Below, piece by piece: positions 16,372-24,822 of a stretch of DNA of 37,301 nucleotides. The notes under the pieces are model-generated. The model did no database searches. It saw only the letters and a program-made list of their open reading frames with translations, and had not been told where the DNA came from. The position numbers and the translations under genes are program-made. The stretch comes from Marinilabiliales bacterium (GTDB lineage: Bacteria; Bacteroidota; Bacteroidia; Bacteroidales; PUMT01), in assembly GCA_007695015.1 (NCBI GenBank), contig REEN01000063.1, positions 1-37,301 of the forward strand. Reading direction: 5' to 3'. How positions within the stretch are numbered: the first letter of the stretch is position 1; each line of letters opens with the position of its first letter.

Positions 16372-18438
16372 ATGAAGCGAATTACAAGCATACTAATCCT
16401 GGCTTTCTTCCTGATACCCCTCAGCGCCCAGATTGACAGGACCAGGGCACCCGAGCCGGGGCCCGCACCCGTTATCCAGATAGGCGACTACGAAAAGTTC
16501 ACGATGGACAATGGCCTGCAGGTAATTGTGGTCGAAAACGACAAGGTACCTGTGGTATCATTCCAGCTTACGCTCGATATCGATCCGGTAATGGAACATG
16601 ATGCAAAGGGTTACATAGGTATGGCCGGCTCTTTGATGAGGTCAGGCACTACAAACCGCACAAAGCCCGAGATCGACGAGGCGATTGATTTTATCGGCGC
16701 CTCTCTCAGTACATTTTCAACAGGCATGTTCGGCTCGTCGCTCACCAGGCACACAGAAAGCCTGCTCGACCTTATGTCTGACGTACTCCTTAACCCCGTC
16801 TTTCCCGAGGATGAACTGGAGAGGGAGCGTTCACAGGCAATAACGGCACAGGCAACTGTAAGGACCGATGCGGGGGCCATGGTAAGCAACATGTCAACCG
16901 TACTGGTTTACGGTGAAGATCACCCTTACGGGGAAGTGACAACCGAGGAGACCCTCAGGAACATCACCAGGGAGATGCTGACAGATTATTACAGCACCTA
17001 TTTCAGGCCCAATGTCGCCTACATGGTTATTGTGGGTGACATAAGACTCGATGATGCAAAGAACCTTATGGACCAATACTTCAGTGCCTGGCAACCCTCA
17101 GAGGTGCCCAGGCACACCTACGAAACACCTGCTGCACCCACCGGCAGGAGGGTTGCAATGGCCGACCGTACCGGCGCGGTACAGTCAGTTGTATCGGTTA
17201 CCCACCCAGTGGTGCTGAAACCGGGCGATCCCGATGCCATCAGGGTGAGTGTGATGAACAACATCCTTGGCGGCGGCGTCTTCAGCGGCAGGCTGATGCA
17301 GAACCTGAGAGAGGACAAGGGGTATACCTACGGCGCCCGCTCCAGTATATCGAACGACAGGCTTGTGGGAAGGTTCAATGCCCGTACAGAAGTGCGCAAT
17401 TCGGTTACCGACAGCACTATAACGGAGATATTGTACGAGATGGAGAGGCTGAGAAACGAACCTGTTGACCAGGAGAGCCTTGACCTGGTCAAAAACTTCA
17501 TGAACGGCAGCTTTGCCCGTTCCCTTGAGAGTCCCCGTACAATTGCAAACTTCGCCCTCAACATAGAGAGGTACGGCCTGCCAGCCGATTACTATGCCAC
17601 ATACCTTGAAAAGCTTGGAGAAGTATCCGTTGCCGACGTACAGGAGATGGCCCGCAAATTTCTGCTGCCTGCCAACAGCTATATAATTGTAGGCGGCAAC
17701 AAGGGAGAGGTAGCCGAAACCCTCAAAAAGTTCAGCGCCACAGGTGAGGTTGAATTCTATGATGCCTTTGGAAGGCTTATTGAGGAGGCCGATGTAGACA
17801 TTCCCGACGACATGACCGGAAGCATGGTGATCAGGAACTATATCGAGGCTATTGGCGGTGAGGCTGCGATGAAAAACATAAGCGACATTACCATCGAGAT
17901 GAGTGCAAGCGTTCAGGGGATGGTTATAGAGATGGTCACCCAGCAGAAGGCGCCCAACAAGATAAGGGTAGTCACGAGCATGGGCGGGAACGTGATGCAG
18001 GAACAGTTGTTCGACGGCGAGCGCGGAATGCAGGGCACCATGGAGCTGGAAGGCGAAATGCTTGACCAGATGAAAACACAGGCAGTCATGAACCCCGAGC
18101 TTACGTACGAAGAGAGGGGATACACACTTGAACTTGACGGAGTTGAGACTATTGAGGGCAGTCCGGCCTACAAGGTAAACATTACTAGTCCCCAGGGCAT
18201 TACCGTTACCGATTTCTTTGATGTTGCCAGCGGCCTGAAAGTACGTAACGTCATTACCCAGGACACACCCATGGGACCCATGACACAGACAACCGACTTC
18301 AATGATTACAGGGATGTACAGGGAATGAAGTTCCCGTTCCTGATGAGGCAGCAGGCCGGCCCGCAGGCATTCGACCTGGAGGTGAAGTCAATAGAGATCA
18401 ACCAGGGTCTCGGCGACGAGGTTTTCAGCGTCAATTAA
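16372..18438 (+). CDS. M16 family non-zinc-binding partner with C-terminal lipoprotein-sorting-like domain
   Basis: I start at the ATG at 16372 because it gives a proper signal peptide (MKRITSILILAFFLIPLSAQ); the frame is open further upstream into the previous gene but that part is not protein-like. The product has 688 residues. Residues ~40-440 form an M16B unit in which the HxxEH motif is absent (residues 80-93 read GYIGMAGSLMRSGT). It keeps the Arg/Tyr substrate-binding region, Arg307 and Tyr318/Tyr320 in SGRLMQNLREDKGYTYGA. Residues ~460-688 form an additional beta-rich domain (NYIEAIGGEAAMKNI, YKVNITSPQG, FNDYRDVQGMKFPF) that resembles LolA-like or 'outer membrane lipoprotein-sorting' domains. 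It is presumably the non-catalytic half of a dimer with the preceding gene. Confidence 0.92.
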   Translation: MKRITSILILAFFLIPLSAQIDRTRAPEPGPAPVIQIGDYEKFTMDNGLQVIVVENDKVPVVSFQLTLDIDPVMEHDAKGYIGMAGSLMRSGTTNRTKPEIDEAIDFIGASLSTFSTGMFGSSLTRHTESLLDLMSDVLLNPVFPEDELERERSQAITAQATVRTDAGAMVSNMSTVLVYGEDHPYGEVTTEETLRNITREMLTDYYSTYFRPNVAYMVIVGDIRLDDAKNLMDQYFSAWQPSEVPRHTYETPAAPTGRRVAMADRTGAVQSVVSVTHPVVLKPGDPDAIRVSVMNNILGGGVFSGRLMQNLREDKGYTYGARSSISNDRLVGRFNARTEVRNSVTDSTITEILYEMERLRNEPVDQESLDLVKNFMNGSFARSLESPRTIANFALNIERYGLPADYYATYLEKLGEVSVADVQEMARKFLLPANSYIIVGGNKGEVAETLKKFSATGEVEFYDAFGRLIEEADVDIPDDMTGSMVIRNYIEAIGGEAAMKNISDITIEMSASVQGMVIEMVTQQKAPNKIRVVTSMGGNVMQEQLFDGERGMQGTMELEGEMLDQMKTQAVMNPELTYEERGYTLELDGVETIEGSPAYKVNITSPQGITVTDFFDVASGLKVRNVITQDTPMGPMTQTTDFNDYRDVQGMKFPFLMRQQAGPQAFDLEVKSIEINQGLGDEVFSVN

Positions 18439-18490
18439 GATCTTTGCAGTTTTACGGTAACCTGCTATGCAAATATTCAAAATCCGGAGT

Positions 18491-18528
18491 AACCCGGCCA
18501 GGCTTTAACCCGGCCGGGTTATTTATTT
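18491..18528 (+). terminator. Intrinsic terminator after the M16 pair
   Basis: AACCCGGCC (18491-18499) pairs perfectly with GGCCGGGTT (18512-18520) around a 12-base loop, followed by ATTTATTT. It lies 52 bases after the M16 stop and before the convergent symporter gene. The tail is only moderately T-rich. Confidence 0.7.
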
Positions 18529-18580
18529 CAGAATTCAAGCGGCAGTCAGTTAAACTACTGATTCTGGCGACCGGCCGGGT

Positions 18581-20029
18581 TTACTGATTTTTGGGAGGAA
18601 CTAGCCCGACAAGAGTAAAAAAAGTAAGCGCCGATACCGTTATCCCGAATATGTTCGGGTCAAGTCCGAATGGCAGCGCTACCCCCGTTGCTGTAAGCAC
18701 CAGCGTGGTGCCGCCACCAAGCAGCATCGACCAGAAGGCGGCCAGGGGGGTGCGCCGTTTCAGGAAAAAGGCGCCTATGACGGGCACCAGCAAACCCGAC
18801 ACCATAAATGCATATGAATAGAGCATCAGCTCGAGCACATTCTCCATCGAGGCAGCCAGCAGCAGTGCCAGCACACCAATAATAAGTGTGAGCAACTGTG
18901 AATACCTGAGCATCCTTTTTTCGTTACCCCCGATTTTGAAAATTTTCGACAGGATATCGGTCAGCAGATTACCCGAGGCCGCCATCATGCAGCTGTCGGC
19001 TGTCGACATTATTGCCGAGAAATATGCCGACATCATCAGCCCCATCAGTCCCACCGGCAACACAGTACGCAACAGCAGCGGAAGGCCTTTTTCCGGATCG
19101 AGCTCTTCACCAGCCATATAGCCAAGATATTCGAACATGCCGTTCTCAAATGCTACCCTCGCGAATAATCCCAGGATCACCCCCATCATGGCCATGAAGG
19201 GCCATTCGAATATGCCGGCAATGAACCATGCCTTTCTTGCCTCCTTAACGCTCCGGGTCGAATAGATCCGCTGGTAAAGGGTCATGCCCACGAACCATAT
19301 CGGCAATATGGTAACGGCCCAGTTGACGATGGTCTGCCATGGCACGTTGCGGAACGACAAAAATTCGGGACCGAGGGTCTCCCTGATGGCGTCCATTCCT
19401 CCAATGGCAATATAGCCCGAAGGAATTCCAATAAAGATCAGTCCCCCCATCAGTATGATCCACTGGAAGGTATCGGTATATATCACGGCTTTGATCCCCC
19501 CCACCACTGTATACACTACGGCAATCACACCCATCACTATCAGTGCGGTGTTCATGTCAAGGTTAATGAAAGTGGATGATGCAAGCTTGGCACCGGCCAG
19601 GATCTGGGAGCTTGTAAAACCAAGGTAACCGATGGCGGATATGATGCCGGCCATCATCGCGACACGGGGACTGTAAAAATGGGCAAAGATCTGCGGAAAG
19701 GTGTACAGCTTCTTCTCCTTTCCAAGGGGATGGACCTTCGGGATCAGGATAACAGCGCTCAGCCAGGCGCCGATAAGCCCGGTAAAGAGCATCCATGATC
19801 CGGCCAGACCCATTATAAAACCCAGTCCCCCGAGCCCGATGGAAAAACCGCCCCCCACGTCGGTGGCGACTACGGAGAGCCCGACATGAACACTTCCCAT
19901 ACTGCGGCTGCCCACGTAATAGTCATCTGCATCACGGTTGCGCCACAGAAAATAGAAACCTATACCAAGGACAAGGAATATATAGAGTACAAATACAATT
20001 ATATCAATCCAGTGCATATGTAAAAACAA
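18581..20029 (-). CDS. Sodium:solute symporter family protein
   Basis: The 482-residue protein has ~13 hydrophobic segments. It also has SSS-family hallmarks: YVGSRSMGSVHVGLSVVATDVGGGF in the unwound helix 1 region, GYLGFTSSQILAGAKLAS, the long helix with AVVYTVVGGIKAVIYTDTFQWIILMGG, and the SAYFSAIMSTADSCMMAASGNL sodium-site helix with its serine pair. It uses the sodium gradient to import a solute (sugar, proline-like, carboxylate or vitamin); which one cannot be told. Met5 is an alternative start. Placed after secreted peptidases, it could take up peptide-derived amino acids, but it is on the opposite strand and this is only positional. Confidence 0.92.
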   Translation of the reverse strand: MFLHMHWIDIIVFVLYIFLVLGIGFYFLWRNRDADDYYVGSRSMGSVHVGLSVVATDVGGGFSIGLGGLGFIMGLAGSWMLFTGLIGAWLSAVILIPKVHPLGKEKKLYTFPQIFAHFYSPRVAMMAGIISAIGYLGFTSSQILAGAKLASSTFINLDMNTALIVMGVIAVVYTVVGGIKAVIYTDTFQWIILMGGLIFIGIPSGYIAIGGMDAIRETLGPEFLSFRNVPWQTIVNWAVTILPIWFVGMTLYQRIYSTRSVKEARKAWFIAGIFEWPFMAMMGVILGLFARVAFENGMFEYLGYMAGEELDPEKGLPLLLRTVLPVGLMGLMMSAYFSAIMSTADSCMMAASGNLLTDILSKIFKIGGNEKRMLRYSQLLTLIIGVLALLLAASMENVLELMLYSYAFMVSGLLVPVIGAFFLKRRTPLAAFWSMLLGGGTTLVLTATGVALPFGLDPNIFGITVSALTFFTLVGLVPPKNQ

Positions 20030-20087
20030 AACTATAAAAAGAGGATGAGCCTGCCAAGAAAAATTTTACCGCAGAAAAGTGTGATCA

Positions 20088-20113
20088 GCAATTGGGGGCG
20101 GGCAATTGGGGGC
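20088..20113. repeat. 14-bp tandem duplication
   Basis: GCAATTGGGGGC occurs at 20088-20099 and again at 20102-20113. The surrounding 20041-20175 gap contains no gene and continues with GC-rich GGCCGGGAAC and CCGGCAGGCAC words like those of the gap at 614-690. Confidence 0.6.
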
Positions 20114-20175
20114 CGGGAACATTGTGCCGGCAGGCACAAGCAGGAACCCTCCAGGTTGTCAGGTCAGTCAGCAGA

Positions 20176-21003
20176 TCAGAGGTTGCGCCTTTTAATGATC
20201 AGCCATGCGAGTGCGGTGAAGAGTATGGTATATCCCAGCGCCAGTAATACCTGTCCCAAAAGGGGCAGACCCTGCGCAACAAGACCCATCTCGCTTAATG
20301 TTAGTGCGTTTGTGCCATCGGCGGTCTCAAAAGCCGTTTCAGATGAAATGCTGAGGAATTCCGGCATCGGGGTGAGCGAGCCAACGGCTTTCATCGGGAA
20401 AAAGGGTCGCATATATTGGGGTAAAAACGCACGTATCACCGGTTCTATAGGAAACCGGAGCAGTACAAAAATGATAATTGAAAGTGCGGTGCTCCGTAAA
20501 AGCAATACAAGAAGCAGCCCGATAACCATAAAAGATATTGTCTGCAGGAAATACACCAGAAGGATATGCATTCCGGCAAAAACGGTATCTGCAGTGATGC
20601 CTGAAGTATATACAGTGCCATAAATCAGTCCGGTGACCAGTACCAGGATAAGGGCATAAAAAGCTATCATGAGCACCACCAGCATTTTGCCGCCCAGAAG
20701 TCCGCTTCGTGACAACCCGTCAATAACATGCTGCCTGAAAGTGCGGTAGGAGAACTCGTTGCCGGCCACCATTATTATTAGTATGGCAAGCAGCAGGTTG
20801 AACCAGCTCGCTATCCAGGAAAAATAACTCCATACATGTGGGAACCTGAACAGGTTGCCGGTGTCAAAACCGGGAACCGTTATATCGATGCGTGAAGAAA
20901 CAAACACCACCAGTGAGAAAAGTGCCAGGTGCAGCAAAAGAATAACCTTGAAGGATGTATAGTTGAGCAGCTTTACAAGCTCTATTTTTATAAGTTTTAA
21001 CAT
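20176..21003 (-). CDS. ABC-2 type transporter permease
   Basis: The 275-residue membrane protein has about six hydrophobic segments: LLLHLALFSLVVFVSS, WFNLLLAILIIMVAGNEFSYRTFRQHVIDGLSR with the typical 'E...RT..' motif before the second helix, MLVVLMIAFYALILVLVTGLIYG, and later ILLVYFLQTISFMVIGLLLVLLL. The N-terminal MLKLIKIELVKLLNY basic helix is typical of the ABC-2 subfamily with BcrB-like permeases. It starts 36 bp after the ATPase gene on the same strand and forms an exporter with it. The substrate is unknown; relatives export peptides or toxic compounds. Confidence 0.9.
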   Translation of the reverse strand: MLKLIKIELVKLLNYTSFKVILLLHLALFSLVVFVSSRIDITVPGFDTGNLFRFPHVWSYFSWIASWFNLLLAILIIMVAGNEFSYRTFRQHVIDGLSRSGLLGGKMLVVLMIAFYALILVLVTGLIYGTVYTSGITADTVFAGMHILLVYFLQTISFMVIGLLLVLLLRSTALSIIIFVLLRFPIEPVIRAFLPQYMRPFFPMKAVGSLTPMPEFLSISSETAFETADGTNALTLSEMGLVAQGLPLLGQVLLALGYTILFTALAWLIIKRRNL

Positions 21004-21039
21004 TTTAGCTGATTTTTCGGGTTTATCGCCGGTTTATGG

Positions 21040-21936
21040 TTACTTCACCAGCTCAAGAAAATGGGACTCAAGGCTCTTTTTAACCGGAACCAGCTTTGAA
21101 AGCACAATTCCATTCTCAAATGCAAACCTGTTGATCTCTTCTGGTGGTAGTGGACTGCTGCAGGTAATTATGAGATCATCTCCTTTTTTTTCGATTTTTT
21201 TAGCCTTGCCGGCGCGTACAATAATCTCTTCGAAACGCTGAATATCGGTTGCCGATACCATATATACCGGGTCAGACCCGAGAAGCTCATCAACCCTGCC
21301 TGAAGCGAGCAGCTCTCCTTCCTTGAGCACGGCAACGTGCGAACAAACCTTTTCAACCTCCCCCAGGATGTGGCTTGCAAGGATCACCGTCTTGCCCTTT
21401 TCAGCTTCATCGCTAATGATCTCCCTAACCTCGGCAATACCTTCAGGGTCGAGTCCGTTTGTTGGTTCATCAAGCACCATAACCTCCGGATCACCCAGCA
21501 GTACAGCGGCCATTGCCAGCCTCTGCTTCATACCCAGCGAAAGGGTACGGTATGGTGAGTGCTTCCGGTTTATCAGGCCGGTAACCTCAAGCACCCTGTC
21601 GATATCGCCTGCCGGGACCTCCTTGATAAGTGCTATGATCTCAAGGTTTTTGACCAGACTGAGGTATGGATAAAAATTAGGCACTTCAATAAGGCTGCCT
21701 ACCCTCTTTTTCCAGCCGGTGCTGTAACCGTTGCCGAACCATGAAAAGGTACCGGACTGCTGCCGGATAACCCCCATGATGACCGAAAGGGTGGTTGTCT
21801 TTCCGCTTCCGTTGGGCCCCAGTATCCCGTATACCTGTCCGCGTCCCACTTCCATATCCAGCATATGCACAGCCCTGATCCTGCCGTAGTGCTTTGTGAG
21901 CCCCTTTATTTCAAGAATTTTTTCCATAGAAGACAT
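21040..21936 (-). CDS. ABC transporter ATP-binding protein (BcrA-like)
   Basis: The 298-residue protein has Walker A GPNGSGKTTT, the Q-loop region SLIEVPNFYPYLSLVKNLE, the degenerate signature LSLGMKQRLAMA, Walker B VMVLDEPTNGLDPEG and the switch His in ILASHILGEVEKVC. The C-terminal ~75 residues beyond the ATPase core (YMVSATDIQRFEEIIVRAG onward) form the accessory domain seen in bacitracin-type exporters. Met4 is an alternative start. With the following permease it forms a two-gene exporter. I see no two-component regulator nearby, unlike many antibiotic-sensing systems. Confidence 0.95.
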   Translation of the reverse strand: MSSMEKILEIKGLTKHYGRIRAVHMLDMEVGRGQVYGILGPNGSGKTTTLSVIMGVIRQQSGTFSWFGNGYSTGWKKRVGSLIEVPNFYPYLSLVKNLEIIALIKEVPAGDIDRVLEVTGLINRKHSPYRTLSLGMKQRLAMAAVLLGDPEVMVLDEPTNGLDPEGIAEVREIISDEAEKGKTVILASHILGEVEKVCSHVAVLKEGELLASGRVDELLGSDPVYMVSATDIQRFEEIIVRAGKAKKIEKKGDDLIITCSSPLPPEEINRFAFENGIVLSKLVPVKKSLESHFLELVK

Positions 21937-22048
21937 TCAAATTAATTACAACCGCATACCCCCTGACATGAAAGGCTTTTTGAGCCCCGGAAAACAACAG
22001 GATGGCAGCTTATAATAAAGATGACGACGAAAAGGCAAAAATATTACG

Positions 22049-22093
22049 AAAAAAACCGGGATGCAAGAAATAATTCACTCCCTGCATCCCGGT
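22049..22093 (-). terminator. Intrinsic terminator of recQ
   Basis: ACCGGGATGCA (22055-22065) and TGCATCCCGGT (22083-22093) form a perfect 11-bp stem with a 17-base loop. On the minus strand the stem is followed by seven T (the A-run 22049-22055). It lies 33 bases past the recQ stop. Confidence 0.88.
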
Positions 22094-22125
22094 AATTGTT
22101 TTAGAACGGCCTTACCTGCCTGCGA

Positions 22126-24330
22126 TCAGTTCCCCAGCTCTGACATGAATTTAATCCTCATAAGCCTGATGTCCTCTTCGCTGTAATCATCCTCTCCCAG
22201 CTCTGAAAGAGCCTCCTCTATTGATTCACTCTCAGCTTCCTCCCTGAAATAATCAAAAACTTCAGCCTGCCTCTCTTCGTCGATAAGTCCGTCTATATAG
22301 TAGTCAATGTTAAGCTTCGTGCCTGAATTTACAATAGCCTCTATCTCGGTAAGCAGAGCATCCATTTCCATATTCTTTGAGGCAGCAATGTCGTCAAGGT
22401 TCATTTTACGGTCGATCGACTGGATGATTGAGACCTTTACACCCGATTTGTTGACAACCGATTTGACTACCATATCCTGCGGACGAATTATCTCCTTCTC
22501 TTCAACATAAGCCTTTATCACATCGACAAACTCCCTGCCGTACTTTTTGGCCTTGCCGGTACCAACCCCGGCAATATTCTGCATCTCTTCGACAGTTACC
22601 GGGTACTGGAGAGCCATATCCTCAAGCGAGGGGTCCTGGAAAATTACGAAAGGCGGAAGATTCTGCTTCCTGGAGACCTTTTTACGCAGATCTTTCAGGA
22701 TTGCCAGAAGTTCAAGGTCGACTGTGCTTGTTTTTCCCCCATTGCTGCCGTTTGAATCTTCCGGATCGTTGTAATCATACTCCTGCTCTTCGACAAGCAT
22801 GAAAGAAGAGGGATTCTTCATGAATTCCAGGCCTTCCGGACTAAGCCGCAGCAATCCGTAATTCTCAATTTCCTTTACAACGAACTTCGAGATCATTGCC
22901 TGCCTGATAACGGCAAGCCAGTATTTCTCATTTTTTCCCTCTCCCTGTCCGAACTCATCAAGCTCATTGTGACCGTACGTCTGTACCGCCTGACTTTTCT
23001 TTCCGACAATTATTTCGGCAATGTGTTCAGCCTTGAATCTTTCCTTCACGGCCTGAACTGTGCGCAACACCAGTAATATGTCGTTCTTACCCTCAAACCG
23101 GGTTTTGGGATGGTTGCAGTTATCGCAGTTTTCGCAATTGTCATCAGGGTACTCTTCGCCGAAATAGTGAAGAAGGTGTCTGCGGCGGCAAACAGCACTC
23201 TCAGCATAAGCAACCGTTTCGAGCAATAACTGCTTGCCTATTTCCTGCTCGGCGATATGCTTGTTCTGCATGAACTTTTCCAGTTTCTGGATATCCTTGT
23301 AACGGTAAAAGGTGATGCATCTTCCCTCGCCACCGTCACGGCCGGCGCGACCGGTTTCCTGGTAGTATCCCTCCAGGCTCTTGGGTATATCGTAATGTAT
23401 GACGAACCTAACATCGGGCTTATCTATACCCATACCAAATGCTATGGTGGCGACTATTACATCAGCCTCCTCCATCAGGAAGCTGTCCTGGTTGGCGCTT
23501 CTCGTGGCAGAATCCATCCCGGCATGATATGGCAGCGCCTTTATACCGTTGATCGTTAGTGTCTGTGCAAGCTCCTCAACTTTCTTGCGGCTCAGGCAGT
23601 AAATAATTCCTGATTTCCCGTTATTATTCTTTATGAATTTTATGATCTCCTTGGTGGCCTGGATCTTTGGCCGAATCTCATAATAGAGGTTGGGCCTGTT
23701 GAATGAGGACTTGAATACATGTGCATCAAGCATTCCAAGGTTCTTCTGTATATCGTGCTGAACCTTGGGAGTGGCAGTGGCAGTAAGTGCAATTATAGGG
23801 GCAACACCAACCTCGTTAATTATTGCCCTGATACGCCGGTATTCAGGCCGGAAATCATGCCCCCACTCCGAAATACAATGCGCCTCGTCTATGGCATAGA
23901 AAGAGACACGAACCTGTCTCAGGAACTGCACATTTTCAGCCTTGGTAAGTGACTCGGGAGCCACATACAGCATCTTGGTCTTCCCCGAAAGGAGATCCTC
24001 CTTCACTTTCTGAATGGCTGCCTTGGTAAGCGATGAGTTCATAAAATGCGCCACACCGTCGTCGGCGCTGAAAGCCCTGATAGCATCAACCTGGTTCTTC
24101 ATCAGGGCTATAAGCGGAGAAATAATAATTGCAGTCCCGTCAAGCAGCATAGACGGCAGCTGGTAGCAAAGAGACTTGCCTCCACCTGTCGGCATGAGCA
24201 CGAAAGTATCATTACCATCCATCACGTTCCGGATAATATCCTCCTGATTGCCTTTGAAGCTGGTAAAACCAAAATTCGCCTTCAGGCTTTCAAGCAGTGA
24301 TATGCCGGAATAAATTCCCATTTCCATCAA
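22126..24330 (-). CDS. recQ: ATP-dependent DNA helicase RecQ
   Basis: The 734-residue protein has helicase motif 0/I (FGFTSFKGNQEDII; MPTGGGKSLCYQLP), the DEAH box (YAIDEAHCISEWGHDFRPEY), TATATP, motif V-VI (TIAFGMGIDKPDVRFVIH; YYQETGRAGRDG) and the RecQ zinc cluster (CRRRHLLHYFGEEYPDDNC.NC.NC). A winged-helix (RQC) region comes next. The HRDC domain follows at ~530-610 (LLAILKDLRKKVSRKQNLPP, PVTVEEMQNIAGVGTGKA), and the C-terminal ~110 residues look like the HTH_40-type extension found in Bacteroidota RecQ. It unwinds recombination and stalled-fork intermediates. Its upstream gap holds a -7 box and the kdsD remnant. Confidence 0.97.
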   Translation of the reverse strand: MMEMGIYSGISLLESLKANFGFTSFKGNQEDIIRNVMDGNDTFVLMPTGGGKSLCYQLPSMLLDGTAIIISPLIALMKNQVDAIRAFSADDGVAHFMNSSLTKAAIQKVKEDLLSGKTKMLYVAPESLTKAENVQFLRQVRVSFYAIDEAHCISEWGHDFRPEYRRIRAIINEVGVAPIIALTATATPKVQHDIQKNLGMLDAHVFKSSFNRPNLYYEIRPKIQATKEIIKFIKNNNGKSGIIYCLSRKKVEELAQTLTINGIKALPYHAGMDSATRSANQDSFLMEEADVIVATIAFGMGIDKPDVRFVIHYDIPKSLEGYYQETGRAGRDGGEGRCITFYRYKDIQKLEKFMQNKHIAEQEIGKQLLLETVAYAESAVCRRRHLLHYFGEEYPDDNCENCDNCNHPKTRFEGKNDILLVLRTVQAVKERFKAEHIAEIIVGKKSQAVQTYGHNELDEFGQGEGKNEKYWLAVIRQAMISKFVVKEIENYGLLRLSPEGLEFMKNPSSFMLVEEQEYDYNDPEDSNGSNGGKTSTVDLELLAILKDLRKKVSRKQNLPPFVIFQDPSLEDMALQYPVTVEEMQNIAGVGTGKAKKYGREFVDVIKAYVEEKEIIRPQDMVVKSVVNKSGVKVSIIQSIDRKMNLDDIAASKNMEMDALLTEIEAIVNSGTKLNIDYYIDGLIDEERQAEVFDYFREEAESESIEEALSELGEDDYSEEDIRLMRIKFMSELGN

Positions 24331-24650
24331 TTAGTCTTAATAAAAATCCTGACATCCCATCAAAAATCATGCAAACACATGATATTATACAAATATATTA
24401 CATTAATGAACTATATAAAGTGACAAATGTTATGTTTCTGTTCACTAAAATCTTCAGCAAAGTATTGTTTTGGTCCTTAATTGCGTGAATTATTCAGTAA
24501 TAACAAAGATCTTTTAATAAAAAATGAAATAACTTTACATTACTAATTTACAAACTTTATTTCACAAAAGCTTAACTTTTTAAATTAATTTAACATTAGA
24601 TAATCGAGAATTGTGCTTATAAAACATAGTCCTCCTTCAAAAATTCATAT
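24331..24650. other. AT-rich intergenic region between recQ and the kdsD remnant
   Basis: This 320-base stretch is strongly AT-rich and contains many stops in all frames. It holds the recQ promoter region on the minus strand and the -7 box of the tatC transcript at its right border. I see no tRNA, repeat or gene. Its AT content is higher than other gaps here, which may reflect decay of formerly coding DNA upstream of the kdsD fragment. Confidence 0.5.
24390..24397 (-). promoter_or_regulatory. Putative -7 element (TATATTTG) of recQ
   Basis: On the minus strand TATATTTG matches TAnnTTTG and lies about 60 bases upstream of the recQ start, in an AT-rich context. No clear TTTG -33 box is found at the standard distance. 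Confidence 0.4.
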
Positions 24651-24658
24651 TAATTTTG
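24651..24658 (+). promoter_or_regulatory. Putative -7 element (TAATTTTG) in front of kdsD remnant and tatC
   Basis: TAATTTTG matches TAnnTTTG exactly. Transcription would start near 24665, just where the homology to kdsD begins, and would run into tatC and lptB. A -33 box is not evident. Confidence 0.45.
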
Positions 24659-24666
24659 CACCGCCG

Positions 24667-24822
24667 GGCATTTACCAAAAGGACTATGTAAAGTTCCATC
24701 CCGGAGGATCATTGGGTAAAAAGCTATTATATAAGGGTGTCAGAATAAATGTTTCGATATCACGTTCAATTGTAGATATCTCGTCAAAAATACTTTATTT
24801 GCAGTATGGTAAAAAAGGTTGA
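24667..24822 (+). pseudogene. Remnant of kdsD (arabinose-5-phosphate isomerase, KpsF/GutQ family)
   Basis: Read in the frame that ends at 24822, this stretch encodes GIYQKDYVKFHPGGSLGKKL at 24667-24726. Intact KdsD proteins have, after the SIS domain, a nearly identical segment (typically '..DFA.FHPGG.LGK.L'); HPGGSLG is at 24697-24717. The following residues (VSISRSIVDISSKIL) loosely fit the region leading into the first CBS domain. The SIS core with its substrate site and the CBS pair are missing, so no isomerase activity is possible. In other Bacteroidota as I recall, kdsD lies beside tatC or recQ, which supports the reading. The stop overlaps the tatC start by 17 bases. A short unrelated protein is the alternative. 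Confidence 0.62.
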
